This document shows positions 7,664 to 13,417 of a stretch of 13,417 nt of DNA, piece after piece. Position 1 is the first letter of the stretch. Each line of letters opens with the position of its first letter. The DNA comes from Campylobacteraceae bacterium. Lineage in GTDB: Bacteria; Campylobacterota; Campylobacteria; Campylobacterales; UBA6016. The stretch lies in the NCBI GenBank assembly GCA_022758985.1, contig JAEMQC010000013.1:1-13417 (forward strand), in the 5' to 3' direction. The position numbers were made by a program, and so were the translations under genes. The notes beneath the pieces were generated by a model that saw only the letters and a program-made list of their open reading frames with translations, had not been told where the DNA came from and made no database searches.

Positions 7664-8633
7664 CTTTTACAAGTTCGCCGATTATGTAACCGCCGACATT
7701 TGCGGCAACTTTATCGGCGTTCTCTTTGGAGACAACCCACACCATGCCAATACCCATATTAAAGGTTCTATACATTTCAGACTCTTTTACATATTGAGAC
7801 ATAAAATCAAATACAGGAAGCGTTTTGATAGATGATTTTTGAATTAGCGCACCAAGTCCGGCAGGCAGTACCCTAGGCAGATTTTCGACAAGACCACCGC
7901 CTGTTATATGAGCGAGAGCCTTAATATCTTTTTTATTGGACTTAAACTCTTTTACGTATATTTTCGTAGGCTTCAAAAGAGCGTCTATCAGAGTAGTGTC
8001 GCCAAATTTATCCGTAAATCTCATACCTAGCTTTTCAAAAAATAGCTTTCTTACAAGCGAAAAGCCGTTTGAATGCACGCCTGAGCTCGGAAGCGCCACC
8101 AGCATATCGCCCTCCTTGCAATGGATGCTTCTATCTATCTCGCTTTTTTCTGCGATACCGACGGAAAAACCGGCAAGATCAAAGTCGTTTTTAAAATACA
8201 TTCCCGGCATCTCGGCGGTCTCTCCGCCTATTAGCGCACACTCCGCCATTTTGCAACCCTCGGAGATGGAAGCTATAACAGTAGCCGCACTTTCAACCTC
8301 AAGTCTTCCGGTGGCATAGTAATCAAGGAAAAACAGAGGCTCCGCAAAGTTGCATATAAGATCGTTTACACACATAGCCACGAGGTCTATGCCAACGCCT
8401 TCGAGCTTTCCGCTCTCTATAGCAACTCTTAGCTTGGTACCCACTCCGTCGGTAGCGGCAAGAAGCACCGGTTCATTATAGCCCTTTGGAAGCTCGAAAG
8501 CCCCCGAAAAAGAACCTATACCGCCGAGCACACCAGGAATAGCTGTAGCTTTCGCATATGGTTTTATTTTTTCGACTAGAGAGTTTCCGGCATCTATATC
8601 TACCCCGGAATCCTTGTAACTAAGTTGCGGCAT
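7638..8633 (-). CDS. purM: Phosphoribosylformylglycinamidine cyclo-ligase (AIR synthetase)
   Basis: A 331-residue cytoplasmic enzyme that uses ATP to close formylglycinamidine ribonucleotide to aminoimidazole ribonucleotide, step five of purine synthesis. The N-terminal signature LSYKDSGVDIDAGN is immediately after the start. It is followed by TDGVGTKLRVA (61-71), GIDLVAMCVNDL, GGETAEMPGMY, PSSGVHSNGFSLVRK, HITGGGLVENLPRVLP and the C-terminal FNMGIGMVWVV block. All are typical of PurM. A TTG at 8654 would add seven residues, but the ATG at 8633 has AGGAA five bases upstream (8639-8643) and puts the YKD motif at the normal distance. First gene of a three-gene unit with the ydcF-like gene and queC, transcribed from the divergent promoter region at 8634-8718. 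Confidence 0.97.
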   Translation of the reverse strand: MPQLSYKDSGVDIDAGNSLVEKIKPYAKATAIPGVLGGIGSFSGAFELPKGYNEPVLLAATDGVGTKLRVAIESGKLEGVGIDLVAMCVNDLICNFAEPLFFLDYYATGRLEVESAATVIASISEGCKMAECALIGGETAEMPGMYFKNDFDLAGFSVGIAEKSEIDRSIHCKEGDMLVALPSSGVHSNGFSLVRKLFFEKLGMRFTDKFGDTTLIDALLKPTKIYVKEFKSNKKDIKALAHITGGGLVENLPRVLPAGLGALIQKSSIKTLPVFDFMSQYVKESEMYRTFNMGIGMVWVVSKENADKVAANVGGYIIGELVKGEKEVRLV

Positions 8634-8662
8634 TTTAATTCCTATCTTGGACAATTTTAGAC

Positions 8663-8690
8663 CGATTTTAACAAAAAAGAGCTAAAATCG
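8663..8690. promoter_or_regulatory. Perfect inverted repeat in the purM / speE-like divergent promoter region
   Basis: Arms CGATTTTA (8663-8670) and TAAAATCG (8683-8690) are exact reverse complements separated by 12 A-rich bases. Each arm carries a TAAAAT -10-like box pointing outward. The leftward box (8665-8670) is an extended TGTTAAAAT form ending 31 bases before the purM ATG; the rightward box (8683-8688) ends 30 bases before the ATG at 8719. This suggests back-to-back promoters and may also be a binding site for a dimeric regulator (inference). Confidence 0.45.
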
Positions 8691-8718
8691 CTTGATTTTT
8701 AAGCAAAGGAAACTTGAT

Positions 8719-9243
8719 ATGCGTTTTGAAGTTAGCCCACAGCAAAGCGAAATAGCGACAAAAGAGATGCTCTCATTCGTACCGCTTTGCACACACGAAA
8801 ACCCTGCCGTCTGCCTAACAATAGGCGGCAAATTGCCAAATGCAGCCGCTAAGCTAGCAAGAGACGTTGCTTTCGTTGCCGAGTTATCAGGAAACAGCGG
8901 CTTTGAAAGCGAAAAATTCGACATTGTAGTTTCATTTAAAGAAAACCAAAATCTACAGGAAATATTTAGAATATTAAAAAAAGATGGAATATTCTGCACA
9001 AAAATAAGTAGCGATGTAAAAAGGGAGCTGGAAAACGTCGGCAAATATTTTAGGATAGCGATGCCATACAGCAATATGGAGCTTATTTTTGCATCAAACA
9101 AGTATCATCCTACTGCGGACCTAATACTTGATAAGTCAGATTTCGTAGAGGAGTGCGAATACTACAATAGCGATATACATATAGCCTCTTTTGCGGTCTA
9201 CGAGAAGGCAAAAAAAACCCTGAAAGGCATTATCAAAAATTAA
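8719..9243 (+). CDS. Truncated, degenerate spermidine-synthase-like (SpeE-like) protein
   Basis: A 174-residue protein related to the methyltransferase-fold domain of spermidine synthase. Residues 9-37 (QQSEIATKEMLSFVPL, then THENP and LTIGG) match the SpeE block Q-x-x-x-EML-HVPL-x-x-H-NP-x-VL-IGGGDGG. The later blocks FDIVVSFKE, ILKKDGIFC, FRIAMPYSN and EYYNSDIHIASFAV resemble H. pylori SpeE (the YYNEDIH-AAFAL motif). What is missing is notable: the N-terminal beta domain of normal 260-290 residue enzymes, the glycine-rich GGGDGG loop (here IGGKLPNAA) and the acidic D-x-x-DP catalytic loop (here SFKENQN). I infer it is not an active aminopropyltransferase. ATG 8719 has AAAGGA eight bases upstream (8705-8710); an upstream TTG at 8692 lacks such a site. 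It is a single gene, divergent from purM, and its stop overlaps that of motB. Confidence 0.65.
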   Translation: MRFEVSPQQSEIATKEMLSFVPLCTHENPAVCLTIGGKLPNAAAKLARDVAFVAELSGNSGFESEKFDIVVSFKENQNLQEIFRILKKDGIFCTKISSDVKRELENVGKYFRIAMPYSNMELIFASNKYHPTADLILDKSDFVEECEYYNSDIHIASFAVYEKAKKTLKGIIKN

Positions 9244-10067
9244 TGCTTAATGCTTACTTCCGGCGGAGGCGCATCTAGCACAGATACCGTCCCGCCTTCA
9301 TTTTTGCCATCATACTTCATAAGGACTATATCTACGCGCTGATTCAAAAAATGGTTTTTGCTTTCACCGTCTTTGCTCACAGGCCTGGTATCCGCATAGC
9401 CGACAACACTAAATTTTTGTGGATCAAATCCTTTGCTTATAAACTCTCTAACAACAGCTGATGCTCTAGCTGATGAAAGCTCCCAATTTGAAGGATATAT
9501 GCTTCCTTTTGGAGGATTTTTAGAGGATGTGTGCCCTTCGACTTTTATGTTGCCTTGATAACCTTTAACTGATTTTGCCATTATATCTAGTACTTTTTTT
9601 GAGGCTGGAGTTAGATTTGCGCTACCTTCGTCAAAAACTATGGCATTTAAAACCCTAACTCTAATTCCCTCGTCAGTCATAACAACTTCGGTATCACTTC
9701 CGTTTCCACTTTCCGGAGCAACATCTTTAATCGCCTGCAAATCCTTCATAAGCTGCTTGGCGGTCTCCATCTGCTGCTGTCTGATCTCTTGACTCTGCTT
9801 GGATTCGTCTTTGCTTTTAGTAGTAGCGCTATTCATTTTGCCTTCTTGCCCAGCATCCTCTGCGACTGGAATCATATTTACTTGCGAAGGTGTAAACTCG
9901 AATATCTCGCTGAAAGATTTAGAGAGCGCTCTCATTCTGTCTTTGTTTACGGATGCTATTGCGTATAGCGCAATAAAAAGCGCCAGCAGAAGACTAAAAA
10001 AGTCGGCAAAAGGAACAGCCCACTTCTCCCCTCCCTCGCACTCGGGGCACTTTTTTTTCTTAGCCAT
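9240..10067 (-). CDS. motB: Flagellar motor stator protein MotB
   Basis: A 275-residue stator subunit that couples proton flow to flagellar rotation and anchors the MotA4-5/MotB2 complex to peptidoglycan. A short cytoplasmic tail with KKKKCPECEGGE precedes a single membrane helix (about 17-38) that contains the proton-binding aspartate D22 in the WAVPFADF motif. A plug and linker region rich in Q, K and E (about 50-125) leads to an OmpA-like peptidoglycan-binding domain (about 130-252) with FDEGSANL, VEGHTSS, NWELSSARA, GYADTRP and NQRVDIVL blocks. The C-terminal tail has a PPPE motif. The start overlaps the motA stop as TAATG, giving coupled synthesis of the two stator subunits. The CxxC in the cytoplasmic tail is absent from E. 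coli MotB but, as I recall, is common in Campylobacterota. Confidence 0.95.
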   Translation of the reverse strand: MAKKKKCPECEGGEKWAVPFADFFSLLLALFIALYAIASVNKDRMRALSKSFSEIFEFTPSQVNMIPVAEDAGQEGKMNSATTKSKDESKQSQEIRQQQMETAKQLMKDLQAIKDVAPESGNGSDTEVVMTDEGIRVRVLNAIVFDEGSANLTPASKKVLDIMAKSVKGYQGNIKVEGHTSSKNPPKGSIYPSNWELSSARASAVVREFISKGFDPQKFSVVGYADTRPVSKDGESKNHFLNQRVDIVLMKYDGKNEGGTVSVLDAPPPEVSIKH

Positions 10068-10834
10068 TAATGTTTTTTGCCCTCTTCAGGTTCGCCGCCT
10101 ATGTAGTTATACAGTTTGCTTCTCATCATTTTAGGATTATCTCCGGACACTAAAGAAACAAGACCTTCCAAAATAATAGTCTGCTCTTTGATGATATCGT
10201 GTGATTTTGCAATCATTTTTCTACCCATAGGTCCGAAAATAATATATGATGCGGTAATCCCTGTAACGGTAGCCGTAAATGCGCCGGCAATACCGTTTGC
10301 CATCTCTTGCGGATTATCAAGTTTTGCAAGAGCCAAAATAAGACCCAAAACCGCACCGATTAGACCCATAACCGGAAACGTCTCGCCTGCAAGTATAAAA
10401 TAGTGTCCGCAACCGTGATAGTAGTGCTCGGTCTCCTCTATCTCTATCTCCAGAGTCTGCCTTATTACGTCTACATTTACACCGGAGACAACGAGATCTA
10501 ACCCTTTTTTCATAAACTCGTTTTCGACATTCGGTATTTCCGCTTCAAGCTTCAAAAGACCGTCACGTCTAGCAATAATGGCGAAGTCATATAGTTGCTC
10601 GATTGTCTTCTCATAGTTAACAGCTGATTTTTTGAATACCATGCCGAGGTTTTTATATGCACCTTTTACGAAGTGTCCATGTGTTGCAGTCATAGATGAA
10701 AGCAAGGCCGGAGGAACAACTATCATAATGGATGTGAGATGAAGAATATGTGCTGGGTTTCCACCCTCTAGCGTGTCCCCCACCGCAATAAACGCAAGCG
10801 CCCCAATTATACCGCCTAAAACCGTTAAATCCAT
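10067..10834 (-). CDS. motA: Flagellar motor stator protein MotA
   Basis: A 255-residue inner-membrane protein with four hydrophobic segments (about 4-20, 32-46, 148-171 and 181-202) and a large cytoplasmic loop between the second and third. The loop carries the charged residues that contact FliG: FAIIARRDGLLKLE, with R89/R90 and E97 equivalent to R90 and E98 of E. coli. The conserved prolines that shape the proton path are present at P154 (ETFPVMGLIGAVLG) and P202 (FGPMG). Length is somewhat shorter than E. coli MotA (295). It is directly followed by motB with a one-base overlap. The 45 bases separating it from the dnaX stop hold an AGGCGG sequence ten bases before its ATG and a possible -10 box, so the pair may have its own promoter within a murI-dnaX-motA-motB array. 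Confidence 0.95.
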   Translation of the reverse strand: MDLTVLGGIIGALAFIAVGDTLEGGNPAHILHLTSIMIVVPPALLSSMTATHGHFVKGAYKNLGMVFKKSAVNYEKTIEQLYDFAIIARRDGLLKLEAEIPNVENEFMKKGLDLVVSGVNVDVIRQTLEIEIEETEHYYHGCGHYFILAGETFPVMGLIGAVLGLILALAKLDNPQEMANGIAGAFTATVTGITASYIIFGPMGRKMIAKSHDIIKEQTIILEGLVSLVSGDNPKMMRSKLYNYIGGEPEEGKKH

Positions 10835-10857
10835 TAACTACCGCCTACTTAAACTAA

Positions 10858-10865
10858 GTTTATAT
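10858..10865 (-). promoter_or_regulatory. Possible -10 region for motAB
   Basis: On the minus strand the 45-base dnaX-motA gap reads GTTGTAATATAAACTTAG, containing overlapping TAATAT and TATAAA boxes about 24-30 bases before the motA ATG. No sigma-28 or sigma-54 consensus is evident. An ACTTA-GTT-TAAGT inverted repeat follows, too short to call a terminator. Read-through from dnaX is equally possible. Confidence 0.25.
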
Positions 10866-10879
10866 TACAACACTAAAAT

Positions 10880-12613
10880 TTAAAGTTTTTGTAAAACCGA
10901 TATATTGCTATCGGTTATTCCAAATATTTCTTTTGTTTTTTCAACCAAAGGATGCTTTAAAAGACTAAGTTCGGCAGCCTCGTCCTCTAAATTTTTAACT
11001 TCCAACGTTTCAGGCTCAAAGCCCATTGCCTCCTGCTCATCATCAAATAAACCGGGGCCTTGCTGCACATACTCGGTCTCTTCTTCATCGTCGTCTACCG
11101 GCGTAAAGCCCTTGTATACCTCTTCGCCGTCTGCATTTGGCAACGCCGCAGACATAACCGCCGGCTGCTCTTCTTGCGCCTCTTTTGTTTTTGGCTGCTC
11201 TTTTTGTACGACAATCTTCGTATCTATCCCATATATGTCTTGGATTATATGCTTAATTATCGAATAGTATTTAGTAAGAAGCTCTCTGGATTTGCCTTCT
11301 GCTCTACTAGACCACATCAAAACGCCATCATTATAAGATACAAACGAAACATTTTGACTAAACACACTTCCAAGCTCATAGCTTCTCTCATATAAAAGAG
11401 CTTGCAGCTTTTCCCATTGTCCGACTTCGACCTCTTTTCTAACAGCCATCTCGTTGGTTTTGAGCGAAGTTGAGTCGTCAATTTGCACTTTTGGCTCTAT
11501 TTGCTGTTCTTCTTTTTTTTCTACAGTAGCCATTTTCGGTGTGGCAGAAAAATCGACTTGGCTTTCATATTTTGCAATTAGAGAGTCTATATCTTCTATC
11601 TCCATAGCTTCAATCATTTTAAGTACGCTAAGAGTTAATACGAAAGTACCGTCGGCGCCCATAAAAAGAAGCTCTTTTGCACTAATGGCCACCCTAAAGA
11701 ATCTCTCTAACACAAAAAGAGGCATAGTGCGATGTTTTTCAGAAATGGCATTTTTTAGAAACTCAATTATCTCGTTAATAATATTCTCTGCTTCATACTC
11801 TTCAAACTCTTTAATAGCCGCAACGGCAGCCTCCCTGTCCTTTTTTAATACAAACTCGAACAACTCCTTGATTTTATCGGGATTTACGGCGCCAAGCAGC
11901 TCTACCACACTTGTTTTAGATACGAAGCCTTTTGAAAATACGATGGCTTGGTCGAGAAGCGTCAGCGTATCCCTCAGAGAACCGCTTCCGCTTCTTGCGA
12001 TTATCTCAAGCGCCTCTTCTTCAAATGAGATATTCTCTTTTTGAAGTATATGCTTGAGATGCTCTACCACATCCGAATGACCAATTTTTTTGAATCTAAA
12101 ATGTATAGTTCTTGAAAGAATAGTAGCCGGAAGCTTTATAGGGTCGGTTGTGGCCAATATAAACTTGACATATGCCGGAGGCTCCTCAAGAGTCTTTAAA
12201 AGGGCATTAAACGCCTCTTTTGTAAGCATGTGAACTTCGTCAATGATAAATATTTTATATTTAGCCTGAGAGGGCTTATATTTGGTACTCTCTATTACAG
12301 CTCTTATATCCTCAATTTTTCTATTGCTTGCGGCATCCATCTCGATAATATCTAGATGTCTTCCTTCCTCCGCAGATATACATCCAGAACAGACTCCGCA
12401 CGGCTCATCCGTAGGCGCTTTTTCGCACACGAGAGCTTTAGCAAATATTCTGGCGGTTGAGGTTTTACCACTTCCTCTTAAGCCTGAAAACAGATATGCA
12501 TGAGAGAGTTTGTCGTTTTTTAGTCCAAGCGAAATAGTCTGCGACACGGACTCTTGCCCGATCAGGTCGCTAAATCTCTTAGGCCTATATTTTAATGCTA
12601 GAACTCTGCTCAT
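10880..12613 (-). CDS. dnaX: DNA polymerase III subunit gamma/tau
   Basis: A 577-residue clamp-loader ATPase that, with delta and delta-prime, loads the beta clamp at replication forks. The ALKYRPKRFSDLIGQ start is diagnostic. Walker A GLRGSGKTS is at 44-52, a zinc knuckle at C63, C72, C75 and C78, Walker B IIDEVHM at 123-129, sensor 1 ATTDP at 154-158, and the arginine-finger motif reads SRT (167-169) rather than the usual SRC. The AAA+ domains are followed by the helical collar domain III (about 225-360). A linker with EKKEEQ contains an A8 run, and further on comes a small alpha/beta domain (about 397-470, WEKLQALLYERSYEL onward), then an acidic tail (EEVYKGFTPVDDDEEETEY) and a short C-terminal hydrophobic block that may contact the polymerase or helicase. 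Its ATG overlaps the murI TGA as ATGA. Confidence 0.95.
   Translation of the reverse strand: MSRVLALKYRPKRFSDLIGQESVSQTISLGLKNDKLSHAYLFSGLRGSGKTSTARIFAKALVCEKAPTDEPCGVCSGCISAEEGRHLDIIEMDAASNRKIEDIRAVIESTKYKPSQAKYKIFIIDEVHMLTKEAFNALLKTLEEPPAYVKFILATTDPIKLPATILSRTIHFRFKKIGHSDVVEHLKHILQKENISFEEEALEIIARSGSGSLRDTLTLLDQAIVFSKGFVSKTSVVELLGAVNPDKIKELFEFVLKKDREAAVAAIKEFEEYEAENIINEIIEFLKNAISEKHRTMPLFVLERFFRVAISAKELLFMGADGTFVLTLSVLKMIEAMEIEDIDSLIAKYESQVDFSATPKMATVEKKEEQQIEPKVQIDDSTSLKTNEMAVRKEVEVGQWEKLQALLYERSYELGSVFSQNVSFVSYNDGVLMWSSRAEGKSRELLTKYYSIIKHIIQDIYGIDTKIVVQKEQPKTKEAQEEQPAVMSAALPNADGEEVYKGFTPVDDDEEETEYVQQGPGLFDDEQEAMGFEPETLEVKNLEDEAAELSLLKHPLVEKTKEIFGITDSNISVLQKL
11513..11520 (-). other. A8 run in dnaX: candidate slippage or frameshift site
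   Basis: On the coding strand, codons 365-367 are GAA AAA AAA followed by GAA GAA, giving eight consecutive A and an A-AAA-AAA heptamer in register for -1 slippage. After a -1 ribosomal shift or an extra A, eleven new residues precede TGA (product about 378 residues). After loss of one A, the frame closes at TAG (about 371 residues). Either product would end just past domain III, as gamma does in E. coli. Use of the site is inference. Confidence 0.35.
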
Positions 12614-13362
12614 TTATATTTGCTCCCTTTTAACCACTCATCTGCTCTCAACTTTAATCTCTCCGGACTAGATGATGCAAATAGCTTCAACGCACTTTCG
12701 TATCCTCTGTTTTTTAATCCAAATTTATCATGAAGATAGCCCACAATAGCCTCTCCTGAATGCACAAGCACAGAGCCTTCAAAATAACCGCTTATAGCCT
12801 CTGCTATGAGTGGAAAGTGGGTACAGCCGAGTATGATATAGTCTGGTTTCTCAACATCTTTAAAATAGTGCTCAAGCATAGCGTCCATAATTGGACCCTC
12901 AAATATTCCATCCTCAACAAGCGGCACAAATAGACCGGTCTCAATCTGTGCTATATTGCAAAAGCCCTTTTCCTCAAGCATTTTCTTATAAATACCGCTA
13001 GATACTGTAGCCTTAGTACCTATAACAAGTATTTTTGAATCAAGTTTTGGATTTTGTTTGGTGATAGACAGGACACCCGGCTCTATAACTCCTACAACCT
13101 CAAATGGAGCGACTTTGCGCATTTCATCAAGTGCATAAGAGCTGGCGGTATTACAAGCAACCAAAAGAATATCAATATTGAAGTTTTTGAAAAACTCTAC
13201 AGCCTCAAGTGAGTATCTAACGATGGTATTTTCGTCTTTTGTGCCATAGGGAACACGGGCGGTATCACCGTAGTAAATCACCTCGTCAAAAAGTTTTTCA
13301 TCTATTATGGATTTCGCAACTGTGAGTCCACCAACCCCGCTATCAAATACGCCTACAACCAA
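12610..13362 (-). CDS. murI: Glutamate racemase
   Basis: A 250-residue cofactor-independent racemase that supplies D-glutamate for peptidoglycan stem peptides. The N-terminal GVFDSGVGGLTV motif (4-15), with catalytic-site D7 and S8, VACNTAS with catalytic C70, and ILGCTHFPL with C180 give the complete two-cysteine active site. YGDTARVPYG (31-40) is another family block. Length is typical (about 250-270). The start must be the TTG at 13362, because an in-frame TAA lies only two codons upstream and the family motif begins at residue 4; no good ribosome site precedes it. It is the first visible gene of the murI-dnaX-motA-motB array and overlaps dnaX by 4 bases. Confidence 0.95.
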   Translation of the reverse strand: MVVGVFDSGVGGLTVAKSIIDEKLFDEVIYYGDTARVPYGTKDENTIVRYSLEAVEFFKNFNIDILLVACNTASSYALDEMRKVAPFEVVGVIEPGVLSITKQNPKLDSKILVIGTKATVSSGIYKKMLEEKGFCNIAQIETGLFVPLVEDGIFEGPIMDAMLEHYFKDVEKPDYIILGCTHFPLIAEAISGYFEGSVLVHSGEAIVGYLHDKFGLKNRGYESALKLFASSSPERLKLRADEWLKGSKYK

Positions 13363-13389
13363 ATTTTACACGCTTTCGTTTTTATTTTT

Positions 13390-13395
13390 ATTTTA
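13390..13395 (-). promoter_or_regulatory. Possible -10 box for murI
   Basis: The minus strand upstream of murI is very AT-rich and contains GCTAAAATAAAAATAAAAAC. A TAAAAT hexamer lies about 27 bases before the TTG start. There is no clear -35, as expected in this phylum. The region continues out of the window, so an upstream co-transcribed gene cannot be excluded. Confidence 0.25.
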
Positions 13396-13417
13396 GCGAA
13401 AAGCCCTTTAGTGTGTA

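Noticed and set aside
10847..10859. ACTTA-GTT-TAAGT inverted repeat between dnaX and motA as a terminator
   Set aside because: The arms are five bases of mostly A/T and no U-tract follows; too weak to call.
11454..12044. 196-codon open frame on the plus strand
   Set aside because: Antisense to dnaX, with the serine-rich composition typical of a reverse-complement shadow and no domain.
13371..13404. Imperfect inverted repeat CGCTTTCG ... CGAAAAGC upstream of murI
   Set aside because: One base is bulged, the loop is about 18 AT-rich bases, and the region is better explained as promoter; no support for a riboswitch or terminator.
1..13417. CRISPR, tRNA, insertion sequence, phage or defence genes
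   Set aside because: Reading both strands shows no repeat-spacer pattern, no cloverleaf-like GC-rich element, no transposase or integrase motifs; all long frames are assigned to chromosomal genes.

Overview
The window looks like housekeeping chromosome from a Campylobacterota (epsilonproteobacterial) bacterium, most likely Campylobacter or a close relative. Three things suggest this: the gene order mobB-fbp-small Cys protein-metG, the MotB start (Lys-rich CPEC segment followed by WAVPFADF), and AT-rich start regions with TATAAT/TAAAAT boxes but no clear -35. The genus is an inference; the species cannot be read from the sequence. Coding density is very high: adjacent genes commonly overlap at ATGA or TAATG, and no gene-free stretch reaches 100 bases. 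I see no tRNA, rRNA, CRISPR array, insertion sequence, integrase or phage gene.

Layout. (1) 2-406 (+): 3' part of a response-regulator receiver protein whose start lies left of the window. (2) 448-6165 (+): one tightly packed operon behind a consensus TATAAT box. It encodes MobB (molybdenum cofactor), class I fructose-1,6-bisphosphatase, a small four-cysteine protein, methionyl-tRNA synthetase, a protein that looks like a Mur ligase without its ATP-binding loop, and a ChaA-type cation/proton antiporter. (3) 8633 down to 6168 (-): purM, a YdcF/ElyC-like membrane protein and queC, converging on the antiporter with two bases between stops. (4) 8719-9243 (+): a shortened spermidine-synthase-like protein, divergent from purM across an 85-base region whose perfect 8-bp inverted repeat carries one -10-like box in each arm. 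(5) 13362 down to 9240 (-): murI, dnaX, motA and motB. motB converges on the spermidine-synthase-like gene so closely that the two stop codons share a TTAA.

The genes are mostly core functions: cofactor synthesis, gluconeogenesis, tRNA charging, purine and queuosine precursors, peptidoglycan precursors, replication and flagellar power. The operons mix pathways, as is common in this phylum.

No obvious new defence or mobile system is present. The points most worth a second look are: the Mur-ligase-like protein with no visible P-loop (3930-4952); the SpeE-like protein that has lost its N-terminal domain and apparently its catalytic acids (8719-9243); an A8 run in dnaX at the domain III boundary, where slippage in either direction meets a stop within 12 codons, giving a possible gamma-like product; the symmetric purM divergent promoter region; and the four-cysteine small protein.
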